Source of the DNA: Streptomyces sp. S.PB5
GTDB lineage: Bacteria; Actinomycetota; Actinomycetes; Streptomycetales; Streptomycetaceae
Direction of reading: 5' to 3'
Assembly: GCF_030403745.1 (NCBI RefSeq)
Contig: NZ_JAQMWP010000012.1
Span: 186,001-250,000, forward strand
Length of the DNA stretch: 64,000 nt
Positions 8,587 through 17,200 of the stretch are shown piece after piece (positions within the stretch are counted from its first letter, which is position 1; each line of letters begins with the position of its first letter). The notes under the pieces were generated by a model, which saw only the letters and a program-made list of their open reading frames with translations, had not been told where the DNA came from and ran no database searches. Both the position numbers and the translations under genes were made by a program.

Positions 8587-8934
8587 TCAGGCGGTGGCGT
8601 CGTCGCCGGGCAGGCTCAGGTGCCAGATCTCGGGGAGCTCGGTCCACTGGCGGCCCTCGCCCCGGTCGGGGAAGGGTTCCTGGCACGGGTCGGTGAGCTT
8701 CCACCAGCGCTGGGTCTCGGGATCGGCCTCGATGGACGCCATGTCCGCCTCGAAGTCCTCGCCGTGGTACTCCATGTAGGCGAACAGCACGTCACCGTGG
8801 AGGTAGATGCTGTAGTTGCGGATGCTCGCCCGGTGCAGGGCGGCTTCCACGCCCGGCCATACGGCAGAGTGCAGCCGGAGGTATTCCTCTCGGTGTTCGG
8901 GGCGGAGCCGGATGGTCTGGGCGATGCGCTTCAT
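8587..8934 (-). CDS. L-rhamnose mutarotase family protein (probable L-fucose/L-rhamnose mutarotase)
   Basis: 115 aa, slightly longer than the usual length of about 104. Family features are MKRIAQTIRLRPEHREEYLRLH, then AVWPGVEAALHRASIRNYSI, AYMEYHGEDF and QRWWKLTDPC. The family interconverts alpha and beta anomers of L-rhamnose or, in non-phosphorylating pathways, L-fucose. Its ATG overlaps the stop of the 659-aa gene (TGA 8931-8933, ATG 8932-8934), so the two are translationally coupled. The fucosidase and lactonase neighbours favour L-fucose, but sequence alone cannot separate the substrates. Confidence 0.85.
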   Translation of the reverse strand: MKRIAQTIRLRPEHREEYLRLHSAVWPGVEAALHRASIRNYSIYLHGDVLFAYMEYHGEDFEADMASIEADPETQRWWKLTDPCQEPFPDRGEGRQWTELPEIWHLSLPGDDATA

Positions 8935-10910
8935 GCCGATTCCCCTGTCGTGTCACGGGAGTTGGACCGGTCGAACGGCGTGCGGTAGCTGGGAGTACGG
9001 GTGCGCAGGCCCAGTCGCAGGGTGAGCCGGATGCGCGTCGAGGCGGGCAGACGGACCGTCAGACAGGGACTCCCGCACGGGACTTCGGCCTCGGAGACCT
9101 CCGGCTCGGTGTGGCCGTAGTCGTACATGTCCCCGATCCAGCCGTCGTCCGGGCAGGTCGTGTAGCGGACGCCGGTGATGGTGTGCTCGGCGAACGCGCC
9201 GGCCTGGACGATGACCGTGCGGTCGGTGCCGGGGGAGAGGTTGACCAGTTCGACGGTGGTCGCCTCGGGGTCGATGGAGGTGACCAGAGCGGCGACGTCG
9301 GCGGGCAGACCCGCGCGGCGGGCCTCGGCGTCGTGGTAGCGCAGCCGGGCCTGTTGCAGGCCGCCCTGGTACAGCACCTGCGGGCCGCCCCAGGTCAGCT
9401 GTACCAGGGCCTCGGTGGCCACCGGGTTGCACTGCTGCCACACATGGATGTCGGCCTCGGGCACGTCCAGGTCGCGGTAGCGGTCGATGCGCCGCAGCCG
9501 GTGCCTGACCTGGGCCTGGGCGGCCGCGAGGATCCGCTCCGGGTAGCCGGGGTCGTCGCCGGCGAGGAACGCGAACCACGCCTTCTCGTGCCCGGACTCC
9601 TCCTTGGCGCGGAACGGCCGTACGGTGCGCCAGTCGATGCCGTCTGCCTCTCGCAGCCGTTCGAGGCGGGCGCGGTCGGCCTCCGAGAAGGTGTGGTGCC
9701 ACAGGGCCACCGGCACGGGGGGCGTGGAGGGGTTGTAGTCGAACCAGCCCGAGTCGTTGTGCCGGAACGGCAGGTGGAGCGTGGGAGTGTCCCGGTCCGG
9801 GCCGAGTTCGGCGGCCCACTTGGAGGGCAGGCTGGAGTCGGCCTCCGTGTGGGGCATGACCTTGCCGCGCTCTATGAGGGTGTCGAGCGAGGTCGCGACC
9901 ATGGAGAGGTAGTCGTCGTCCCCGGTGACCGTCGCCGCCGCGATGGCCGCCACGCAGGCCGCGTGTCCGACGCTGTGCCAGCCGTGCGGCCAGGACCAGC
10001 CGTAGTGGCCGCCGTACCAGCGGCCGTCCAGGAGGCTGCCGACGACCCCGTCCGGGCCGACGTTGTCCGGGATCAGGCCGCCCTGTTCCCGGCTGCGCTC
10101 GTGCCAGGCGCCCACGTACTCGGCGATCCAGTTCCGGTAGCGCTCCTCGCCGGTCAGGATCCAGGCGTTGAGGACCAGTCCTGCCGCTGCGAGGTTGAGC
10201 GCGGTGTCGCCGACGCCCATCCGGTCCCGCATCTGGTCGCCGAGCCGGGGGTCCGCCGAGAGCGGGTACGGGCCGTCCTGGGCCTCGGGCAGCCAGTCGA
10301 GCGGGAAGCCGTAGGTCTCCGCTTCCTTGAGCAGCCAGGGGTAGACGTCGCCGTCGAACAGGCCGGTGCGCTCGGGGTCGCTGCCGTTGTGCGGGCGGGT
10401 GATGATGCGGTGCTCGGGGTCGTAGTTGCCCTTGGCGGGGTCGACGTACAACTCGGCGAAGCGCAGGGCGCGCTCACGCCAGCGGTCGGGGGCGGCCATG
10501 CACAGGAAGTAGAGCAGCAGCAGGCTCTCGCCCTGGTGGAACCAGTCGTAGCCGCGCTCGTACTCGTCGCGCAGCATGCCCAGTTCGGTCAGCTGCTTGG
10601 TGACGCCCTCCCAGTGTTTCTCGCTGGCGGGCAGGAGGTCGTCGGCGCCGCCGAGGAGGTACAGCTGGGGCCAGTTGAAGAAGACCTCGTAGAAATCGTC
10701 GACGCCGTCGCGGGTGGTGAGCTGCTTGGTGTAGTTCAGCCGTCCGTCGGGGCCGGTGAAGTCGCGGGCGAAGCGGCGCCAGGCGTGGTCGAGCAGGTCG
10801 AACAGGGCGCGCTGGGCGACGGCCCAGCCGGGGGGTTCGAGCAGGGGGACCGTGGCCTGGACATCGGGCGTCGGGTCGCCGGTGGCGTCGGGGTGAGAGT
10901 CGAAGGGCAT
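8931..10910 (-). CDS. Unrecognised 659-aa protein of a deoxyhexose operon, probably an alpha-helical-toroid carbohydrate-active enzyme
   Basis: The ATG at 10910 starts just after the permease stop (10919) and the 3' end overlaps the mutarotase start. No signal peptide or membrane helix is visible, so the product is cytoplasmic. Aromatic-rich segments (FYEVFFNWPQLYLLGGADD, GYDWFHQGESLLLLYF, YGWSWPHGWHSVGHAACVAA) resemble the inner helices of (alpha/alpha)6 glycosidase or lyase barrels. The last 150 residues look like a beta-rich domain (TTVELVNLSPGTDRTVIV). Function is not assigned. Being last before a mutarotase and lactonase suggests an intracellular glycoside hydrolase or lyase that releases the deoxyhexose from an imported oligosaccharide. 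Confidence 0.75.
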   Translation of the reverse strand: MPFDSHPDATGDPTPDVQATVPLLEPPGWAVAQRALFDLLDHAWRRFARDFTGPDGRLNYTKQLTTRDGVDDFYEVFFNWPQLYLLGGADDLLPASEKHWEGVTKQLTELGMLRDEYERGYDWFHQGESLLLLYFLCMAAPDRWRERALRFAELYVDPAKGNYDPEHRIITRPHNGSDPERTGLFDGDVYPWLLKEAETYGFPLDWLPEAQDGPYPLSADPRLGDQMRDRMGVGDTALNLAAAGLVLNAWILTGEERYRNWIAEYVGAWHERSREQGGLIPDNVGPDGVVGSLLDGRWYGGHYGWSWPHGWHSVGHAACVAAIAAATVTGDDDYLSMVATSLDTLIERGKVMPHTEADSSLPSKWAAELGPDRDTPTLHLPFRHNDSGWFDYNPSTPPVPVALWHHTFSEADRARLERLREADGIDWRTVRPFRAKEESGHEKAWFAFLAGDDPGYPERILAAAQAQVRHRLRRIDRYRDLDVPEADIHVWQQCNPVATEALVQLTWGGPQVLYQGGLQQARLRYHDAEARRAGLPADVAALVTSIDPEATTVELVNLSPGTDRTVIVQAGAFAEHTITGVRYTTCPDDGWIGDMYDYGHTEPEVSEAEVPCGSPCLTVRLPASTRIRLTLRLGLRTRTPSYRTPFDRSNSRDTTGESA

Positions 10911-10918
10911 GAGAGCGG

Positions 10919-11827
10919 TCACTCCTTGGTGGCGCCGGCGAGCATTCCGCTGACCAGGAAGCGCTGGGCGAACAGGAACACGACGAGCACGGGGGTGATG
11001 GCCACCAGCGTCGCCAGTGCCAATTGCGGTCGTTGGATCGCGAGTGTGCCGACGGTCGGGTTGAACGAGGGCACATTGCTGAGGAGACTGCCGACGCCCA
11101 CCTGGATCGGCATCTGGTCGCTCTCGGGGAGCATCACGTACGGCAGGAAGTAGTTGGTCCAGTTGGCGACGAAGCTGAAGAACCCGACCAGCGCGATGAC
11201 GGGCGTCGCCAGGGGCAGGGCCACATGGCGGAAGACGCCGAACTCGGAGCAGCCGTCGATCCGGGCCGCGGCCAGGAGGTCCTTGGGTACGGCGGTGGTG
11301 AAGTAGATGTACGTCAGGTATACGCCGAACGGGTAGAACGAGTACGGCAGGATGATCGACCACATGGTGCCGATCAGGTGCACCGCGTTGATCTCCAGGA
11401 ACAGCGGCACCACCAGCGTGGCGTTCGGCATGAGCATCACGACGAGGGTCGCGATCAGGAGCGTGTGCCGGCCGCGGAACTCGGTCATCGCCAGCGCGTA
11501 TCCGGCCGGAATCGCCAGGCAGAGGGTGATGACCAGGGAGATCGCGGCGTAGAGGGCGGAGTTGCGCAGCCACAGCAGGATGGCGTTGTCCTGGAAGGCG
11601 GTGAGCGCGTGCCAGTTGGCCGACAGCGCGTGCCAGGATCCGAAGGACAACGGGCTGTCGTGGACCAGTTGCTGGTCGGTCTTGGTCGCCGCGAGCAGCA
11701 GCCACAGGACCGGCAGCACGAAGAAGACCACGAAGACGGTGAGTACCGCGCCCGCCAGCAGGCGGGACGTCATGTGCCGTGGGCGCCGGCCGCGCTGCCG
11801 CGGTTGTCCGTGGCGGCTTCGGCTCAT
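10919..11827 (-). CDS. Carbohydrate ABC transporter permease (MalG type)
   Basis: 302 aa from ATG 11827, which has GGGAGG eight bases upstream. Earlier in-frame starts (11890, 11920) would overlap the previous gene and have weaker sites. Six membrane helices are visible. The permease EAA loop is AAARIDGCSEFGVFRHVALPLATPVIA. The N terminus is a short basic cytoplasmic tail (RSRHGQPRQRGRRPRH). It pairs with the permease at 11880 and the binding protein at 12791. No ATPase gene is present, which is normal for Streptomyces sugar importers that share MsiK. Substrate is inferred from neighbours to be a fucose- or rhamnose-containing sugar. Confidence 0.9.
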   Translation of the reverse strand: MSRSRHGQPRQRGRRPRHMTSRLLAGAVLTVFVVFFVLPVLWLLLAATKTDQQLVHDSPLSFGSWHALSANWHALTAFQDNAILLWLRNSALYAAISLVITLCLAIPAGYALAMTEFRGRHTLLIATLVVMLMPNATLVVPLFLEINAVHLIGTMWSIILPYSFYPFGVYLTYIYFTTAVPKDLLAAARIDGCSEFGVFRHVALPLATPVIALVGFFSFVANWTNYFLPYVMLPESDQMPIQVGVGSLLSNVPSFNPTVGTLAIQRPQLALATLVAITPVLVVFLFAQRFLVSGMLAGATKE

Positions 11828-11879
11828 GCGGTTCGCCTCCCGGTCCGCGCGGGCGGTGGCAGGGGGAGTGGGGCGGGTG

Positions 11880-12794
11880 TCAGTCGGCATCGAAGAACCC
11901 CGACCGTGCGACGAAGACACCGGCGACCGACACGCTGACGACCAGCAGCTCCACCGAGACCGCGGCCGCGCCGTTGATGTTGTTCATCTGGAAGGCGAAG
12001 TCGTACGTCAGCTGGTTGAGCGAGTAGTCGCGGCCGGCCACGCCCGTACTGGCGAGGGAGAGCAGCTGCGGTTCGACGAAGAGCTGGGCGCCGCCCGCGA
12101 AGCCCAGGATCACCATGTAGACGATCCACTTGCGCAGCATGGGGATCTGGACCCGCCAGGCGGTCTGCCAGCCGTTCGCGCCGTCGATACGGGCGGCCTC
12201 CATGACGTCCTTGGGGATGTTGTTGAGTGCGCCGTACATGACGACGATCCAGCCGCCCGCACCGGTCCAGAACGCGATGATCGTGAACAGGAGCGCCAGA
12301 TTGCCGGGGGCTATGACCTCGCCGAACGTGTGGAACCCCAGCGTCTCCAGCAGCGAGCTGACCGGGCTGACCGTGGGGTCGAGCATGAACAGCCACACCA
12401 GGACGCTCGCGGCGCCGGCGAGCGCGCCGGGGATGTAGTAGAGGAAGCGCAGCGCCTGGCTGACGGGACCGGAGGACAGCTGGTGCAGGAGCAGGGCCAG
12501 GACGACCACGAACACCACGAGGGACAGGAGCCAGAAGACGAGGTACAGGGCCACGTGGCCCAGGGAGTCGACGAAGCGGAAGTCCTGTGCCGTGGTGACG
12601 AAGTTGGAGAAGCCGCTGAAGGCGCCTCCGGCGTTCGTGAACGCGAAGTAGATGGCGTAGCACGTGGGAAGGACGCCGAAGGCGATCAGCAGCAGTACGT
12701 AGCCGGCGACGAATGCCATGCCGGCCCGGCTCTGCCGGGAGGTGCCGCGAGAGCGCCCCCGGACGGAACCGGCCGAGGAGTGCGTGAGCGTCAC
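11880..12794 (-). CDS. Carbohydrate ABC transporter permease (MalF type)
   Basis: 304 aa from a GTG at 12794 that overlaps the binding-protein stop in a GTGA arrangement. The longer in-frame ORF reaching 12953 is only read-through of that gene. Helices include AFVAGYVLLLIAFGVLPTCY and YLVFWLLSLVVFVVVLALLL. The EAA loop is EAARIDGANGWQTAWRVQIPMLRKWIV. It forms the heterodimeric channel with the MalG-type protein downstream. The basic, serine-rich N terminus (SVRGRSRGTSRQSRAG) is cytoplasmic. Confidence 0.9.
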   Translation of the reverse strand: MTLTHSSAGSVRGRSRGTSRQSRAGMAFVAGYVLLLIAFGVLPTCYAIYFAFTNAGGAFSGFSNFVTTAQDFRFVDSLGHVALYLVFWLLSLVVFVVVLALLLHQLSSGPVSQALRFLYYIPGALAGAASVLVWLFMLDPTVSPVSSLLETLGFHTFGEVIAPGNLALLFTIIAFWTGAGGWIVVMYGALNNIPKDVMEAARIDGANGWQTAWRVQIPMLRKWIVYMVILGFAGGAQLFVEPQLLSLASTGVAGRDYSLNQLTYDFAFQMNNINGAAAVSVELLVVSVSVAGVFVARSGFFDAD

Positions 12795-14155
12795 TGGGAG
12801 ACCTTGTATCCGTTGGACTTGGCGTACTTGACGATGGAGTCCTGCCAGGCGGGCAGCATCGATTCGATGGTCTTGCCCTGTGTCAGGCCGGGCTTGACGG
12901 TGGCGGCCCAGATCGCCTCCTGGCTGAACTGGCCCGAGCCCCAGCCGGACCACACCTGCGAGGAGGCGTCCTTGAGCGCGGTGAGGTCACTGGCGTAGTA
13001 CCCGGAGGCGGCCTGCGCCTTCAGCCAGTTCTCGGCCGCCGGCGCGTACGCCGGGAAGCCGGGGGCCTTCTCGCCCTGGTAGGCGTTGTCGGTGGTGACC
13101 CACTTCAGGAAGTCGGTGGCCGCCTTGATGTGGGTGGAGTGCTTGGACAGCAGCCAGGTGCCGCCGCCGACGTTGCCGGTGGAGGGTGAGGTCTCCCCCT
13201 GCCACTGCGGTATGGGTGCGACCGCGATCTGCTTGGCCGGGGTCTTGAGGCCGTCCTTGAAGACCGCGCCGCCGTACCAGGCCGGGCCGGGCATCAGCAG
13301 GACCTTGTCGGCCTCGTTCTTGGCGAAGTCGGTGCTGAAGACGCCGCTGATCGACATCGACTTGTTCTTGATCAGTACGTCCAGCAGCTTGGCCATCTTG
13401 GTGCAGGCCTCGCTGGTGGTGTTCACCGAGACCGACTTGGGGCCGGTGATGTCGTTGGCGCCGCACTTGCTCGCCCACAGGTAGATCTCGGGGGTGAAGG
13501 TGTCACCCGCGTCGCCCACGAGGTAGCCGGGGTGCTCCTCGGCGACCTTCTCGCCGAGCGCCTGGTACTCCTCCCAGGTCGTCGGGACCGTGTACCCGAA
13601 CTTCTTCAGCAGCGGCGCGTTGTACCAGAGCACCGCCTGGGAGAGGTCGTTGCGCAGGCAGTACAGGGTCCCGTCGACGGTGCAGACGTCGTTGGCGCCC
13701 TTCGCGAACTGTCCCAGCGTCGACTCGGGGATCAGGCCCTTGTTCAGCGGGGCCGCGAAGCCCGCGTCGACGGCCCAGCTCGCCTCGTTGTTCTGGGAGC
13801 TGAAGACGACGTCCGGCCAGCCCTTGCCCGTGCGGTTGAACAACTGGACCTTGGTCTGCAGGTAGTTGGAGCCGTTGGCGTCACCGTCGTAGCTGACGAT
13901 GTCCAGCTTCACGTCCGGGTGCTGCGACTGGTACAGCTTGGCGGCGTCCATGCGGGTCGCGTCCACCCAGACGGTCAGTGCCCCGTCCTTTTGAGGTGCC
14001 TGCGCGAATCCGTCCTTGGTCGTGCCGCTCGTGCCGCCGCCCCCGCCACAGGCGGCCACGGTGAGCAGCACGGTGGACGCACAGCCGGCCAGCAACGCGG
14101 TACGTCCCCTGCTGGTCCGTGTCCCCTGGGCGACCGAAGGCTTGTAGACGGACAT
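12791..14155 (-). CDS. Sugar ABC transporter substrate-binding lipoprotein
   Basis: 454 aa from ATG 14155 (GGAG six bases upstream). A GTG at 14167 would add four residues. The lipoprotein signal ends in the lipobox LTVAACGGGGG. The mature part is a family-1 solute-binding protein (LTVWVDATRMDAAKLYQSQH, VVFSSQNNEASWAVDAG, LMPGPAWYGGAVF, GGGTWLLSKHSTHIKAATDF). It should be anchored outside the membrane and deliver an oligosaccharide to the two permeases. It is the first gene of the minus-strand operon that also encodes the 659-aa enzyme, mutarotase and lactonase, and it diverges from the FadR-type regulator at 14461. Confidence 0.92.
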   Translation of the reverse strand: MSVYKPSVAQGTRTSRGRTALLAGCASTVLLTVAACGGGGGTSGTTKDGFAQAPQKDGALTVWVDATRMDAAKLYQSQHPDVKLDIVSYDGDANGSNYLQTKVQLFNRTGKGWPDVVFSSQNNEASWAVDAGFAAPLNKGLIPESTLGQFAKGANDVCTVDGTLYCLRNDLSQAVLWYNAPLLKKFGYTVPTTWEEYQALGEKVAEEHPGYLVGDAGDTFTPEIYLWASKCGANDITGPKSVSVNTTSEACTKMAKLLDVLIKNKSMSISGVFSTDFAKNEADKVLLMPGPAWYGGAVFKDGLKTPAKQIAVAPIPQWQGETSPSTGNVGGGTWLLSKHSTHIKAATDFLKWVTTDNAYQGEKAPGFPAYAPAAENWLKAQAASGYYASDLTALKDASSQVWSGWGSGQFSQEAIWAATVKPGLTQGKTIESMLPAWQDSIVKYAKSNGYKVSQ

Positions 14156-14460
14156 GAGCGACTCCACTCGGTTTGCGTGAGGCTGACGACTCTGTCATTA
14201 CCGCTGCGGAAGAAATTAGCCGCCACATCAAAGGGCGCGTCAAGGGCTGTGTACGGCTTTTCTGGACCCGGTTGGGCGCAAGAGATCTGCTCCCGCTGAC
14301 CTCTGTACCTGGACAAATGGGTAGCTAAGGCTGAAGTCGCGCAGAGAAGCAAGATCAAGCTGCCGCGAGATGAGTACGACTTATTGTGAGCTGGGGTACG
14401 ATGAGCGCGGCTTCAAACTCGATCAGTCATGCATGTCGCAGTCACCCGGAGGCAGGACAC
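14156..14460. other. Divergent promoter region of the sugar operon and its GntR regulator
   Basis: About 305 bp, less GC-rich than its surroundings, between divergent starts. GTACGA recurs at about 14375 and 14396, but no convincing palindrome was found. Confidence 0.5.
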
Positions 14461-15222
14461 ATGAACGACACGCCGGCCGTGCCAGCAGTAGTGAACGGCG
14501 CGGACGAGCGGCGCGACTACCGGCCCGGATACGAGATCGTGGCGGAGCGGATCCTCGAATTCATCGCCGAGGAGCGCCTGGTGGCCGGCGACCGGATGCC
14601 CACGGAGAACGACTTGGCGCAGCGGCTGGACACCAGTCGGGCGGTGGTCAGGGAAGCCGTGAAGATCCTCTCGGCGCTCGGCCGGGTGCGGGCGCACAAG
14701 GGCCGCGGTCTGTTCGTCGCGGACGACGAGGGCATGCTGATCACCAGTCGCTGGGGCGGTTTCTTCCGGCCTGTGGACCTTGACCACGTCCTCATGCTCT
14801 TCGAGTTCCGCCGTGTCCAGGAGATGGCCGCCGCCAGACTCGCGGCCACCCGCGCCACGCCGGCCGAACTGCGCGCGATCGAGGTCGCGATGCAGCAGTG
14901 CCGGCACGGGTACGCCCATGGTGAGGTCGACGTCTTCAACCAGGGTGACGACGACTTCCACGCGGCGGTGGCGGCCGCCTCGCACAACACGTTCCTCGGC
15001 AGCGCGGTGCGCGACGCCCGCCGACTGCAGCGCCAGTCCAGCGCCATCGGCATCCACAACACCCTCGGCGAGGGCACCCTGGCCGCGGTCGAGGAGCACG
15101 AGGCCATCTACCGCGCCATCCGTGACGGCCACCCCGACGAAGCGGCCGAGGCCACGGCCGCACACCTGGACCGGACCCTGGAGGACTACCGGCGGGAGAT
15201 CCAACGCCGTCTGTTCGGCTGA
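14461..15222 (+). CDS. GntR-family transcriptional regulator, FadR subfamily
   Basis: 253 aa from ATG 14461 with CGGAGGCAGG upstream. An in-frame extension to 14386 lacks a ribosome site. The N-terminal winged helix (AERILEFIAEERLVAGDRMP, DLAQRLDTSRAVVREAVKIL, AHKGRGLFV) precedes an all-helical FCD domain. That domain carries likely metal or ligand residues (FRRVQEMAAARLA, DDDFHAAVAAASHN, EEHEAIYRAIRDG). It is divergent from the sugar importer operon and is its probable local regulator, responding to a sugar acid or lactone (inference). Confidence 0.88.
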   Translation: MNDTPAVPAVVNGADERRDYRPGYEIVAERILEFIAEERLVAGDRMPTENDLAQRLDTSRAVVREAVKILSALGRVRAHKGRGLFVADDEGMLITSRWGGFFRPVDLDHVLMLFEFRRVQEMAAARLAATRATPAELRAIEVAMQQCRHGYAHGEVDVFNQGDDDFHAAVAAASHNTFLGSAVRDARRLQRQSSAIGIHNTLGEGTLAAVEEHEAIYRAIRDGHPDEAAEATAAHLDRTLEDYRREIQRRLFG

Positions 15223-15237
15223 CCGGCCTGCCCGGAC

Positions 15238-15375
15238 GTGCCGGGGGTGCGCCGCACCTGGGTCGAAGTCGCCCGGCACTATCTGCACTTCCACGCCTAC
15301 AACGGCCCGCCGTGCAAAGGCTGTTGGTGCCGTAGGGGCAGGTGTGACGATCTGCCGCGTGCGGGGCACCCGTAG
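15238..15375 (+). CDS. Possible 45-aa cysteine-rich small protein or gene remnant
   Basis: A GTG-started frame of 45 codons begins 16 bp after the GntR stop. It contains RHYLHFHAYNGPPCKGCWC followed by RRGRC, giving a C-x2-C-x-C-x4-C cluster that could bind a metal. No good ribosome site is visible. It could equally be the tail of a lost larger gene. No family was recognised. Confidence 0.3.
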   Translation: MPGVRRTWVEVARHYLHFHAYNGPPCKGCWCRRGRCDDLPRAGHP

Positions 15376-15484
15376 GCCACCCCCCGCTTGTTCACCGTTC
15401 ATCTATCACCTTGATCCTCCACACACGCGGCGCGGTCGCGCGGCGGAAGGCAGCCGCAGAAGGCAGCGGCAACCAGGAGGCGTC

Positions 15485-17200
15485 ATGGGACACGGACATC
15501 ACCACCACGGACACGATCACGACCACGGTCACAGCCACAGTCACGATCACGCGCACGAGGCGGCTCCCGCCCTGCCCGCGGCCTTCGACACCTCCGTGCC
15601 CGACGAGGCCCTCACCCCCGAGCAGCAGTCCCGCCGCACCTTGCTGCGCCGGGCCGGACTGCTCGGCGCGGGACTCGCGGCCGGCAGCGTCCTCGCCACC
15701 ACACCGGCCGCCGCCGCTCCCGCCTCCGGCGGCCGGCGGCACGAGGGCTTCCTGTGGCTGGCCGGCGACCACCACATCCACACCCAGTACAGCAGCGACG
15801 GCAAGTACCGTGTCGTCGACCAGGTCCGCCAGGGCGCCCGGCACGGCCTGGACTGGATGGTCATCACCGACCACGGCAGCACGACGCACGCCAAGATCGG
15901 CGTCGACAAGGTGAACCCGGACATCAGGCAGGCCCGCGCCGCCTACGAGGACACGCTCGTCTTCCAGGGCCTGGAATGGAACATCCCCGCCGCCGAGCAC
16001 GGCACCGTCTTCGTGCACCCCGGCAAGAACGAGGTCGCCGTCCTCAAGCAGTTCGAGACCGACTACGACGGCAGCGTGAAGAGCGCGAGCGACTCCACGC
16101 CCGCCAACGAGGCGCTGGCCGTCGCAGGCCTGAACTTCCTGGCCGAGCAGGTGCAGCGGCGCAAGGTGAAGGACGCGCTGATGCTCGCCAACCACCCGGC
16201 GCGGCGCGGTGTCGACTCCCCGCACGAGATCCGCGGCTGGCGAGACGCCACCGGCTCCGGCCGCCAGATAGCCGTCGGCTTCGAGGGCGCCCCCGGCCAC
16301 CAGGCCGCCGGACTGCCCACGCCCCTGGGCATGGCCCGCGCCCGCGGCATCTACGACAACAGCCCCAGCGCCAACTCCTTCGCCGGCTACCCGCTGGAGA
16401 GCTACCGCACCTGGGGCGGCTTCGACTGGATGACCGCCACCGTCGGCGGACTGTGGGACAGCCTCCTCGCCGAGGGCAAGCCCTGGTGGATCACCGCCAA
16501 CAGCGACAGCCACCAGGTCTACGCCGACACCGCCGTGCGCGGACCCGGCGGCGACTTCAACGCCAACGGCCGCTACGAGGACCCGGTCTACGGCGGCAAG
16601 ATCGACATCACCCAGGGCGACTACTGGCCCGGCCAGTACAGCCGTACACATGTGGGAGCCGACGGCTTCTCCTACGCCGCGGTCATGGACGGCATCCGCG
16701 CGGGCCGGGTCTGGGTCGACCACGGGCAGCTCCTCAGCGGCCTGGACGCGCGGGTCGCGGGCGGCGGCCGGTGGGCCACACTGGGCGGCGCCCTGCACGT
16801 GAAGAAGGGCACCAGCGTCACGCTGACGGTCGACGTGGCGCTCGCGGGCGGCCCCAACTGGGCCGGTTTCGTGCCCGAACTGGCGCGCGTCGACGTCATC
16901 CAGGGCGATGTCACCGGACCGGTCGCGGACAAGGACACGTTCACCGCGCCGACGGCGAAGGTGGTCCGCTCCTACGAGATCGACAAGTCCTCCGGCGTCG
17001 TCCGCCTGACCTACCAGCTCGGCCGGGTGGACCGGCCGCTGTACGTCCGTCTGCGCGGCAGCGACGGCAACCGGAGCGCCGTCGGAGCGATGGGCGCGGC
17101 GGTCGACCCGGCGGGTCCGGCGATCGACGTCGTGGGCGACGCCGACCCGTGGCTCGACCTGTGGTTCTACTCCAACCCGATCTGGGTCCTGCCGTCGTGA
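15485..17200 (+). CDS. Tat-exported PHP-domain phosphoesterase with His-rich N terminus
   Basis: 571 aa from ATG 15485 with AGGAGG upstream; the longer open frame to the left is read-through. Residues 2-24 are almost only His, Gly, Asp and Ser, a metal-binding tract. A Tat signal follows at about residues 50-80 (SRRTLLRRAGLLGAGLAAGS). The PHP domain begins with WLAGDHHIHTQYSSDGK and continues with VITDHGST, MLANHPARR and TANSDSHQVYADT, the metal-binding His and Asp motifs. The C terminus is beta-rich. PHP enzymes hydrolyse phosphoester bonds; secreted members have no settled substrate. The stop overlaps the start of the 169-aa gene (TGATG), so the pair is coupled. Confidence 0.88.
   Translation: MGHGHHHHGHDHDHGHSHSHDHAHEAAPALPAAFDTSVPDEALTPEQQSRRTLLRRAGLLGAGLAAGSVLATTPAAAAPASGGRRHEGFLWLAGDHHIHTQYSSDGKYRVVDQVRQGARHGLDWMVITDHGSTTHAKIGVDKVNPDIRQARAAYEDTLVFQGLEWNIPAAEHGTVFVHPGKNEVAVLKQFETDYDGSVKSASDSTPANEALAVAGLNFLAEQVQRRKVKDALMLANHPARRGVDSPHEIRGWRDATGSGRQIAVGFEGAPGHQAAGLPTPLGMARARGIYDNSPSANSFAGYPLESYRTWGGFDWMTATVGGLWDSLLAEGKPWWITANSDSHQVYADTAVRGPGGDFNANGRYEDPVYGGKIDITQGDYWPGQYSRTHVGADGFSYAAVMDGIRAGRVWVDHGQLLSGLDARVAGGGRWATLGGALHVKKGTSVTLTVDVALAGGPNWAGFVPELARVDVIQGDVTGPVADKDTFTAPTAKVVRSYEIDKSSGVVRLTYQLGRVDRPLYVRLRGSDGNRSAVGAMGAAVDPAGPAIDVVGDADPWLDLWFYSNPIWVLPS

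Noticed and set aside
9111..11153. 680-codon plus-strand open frame opposite the sugar operon
   Set aside because: It spans two genes on the other strand, and its composition is that of an antisense shadow.
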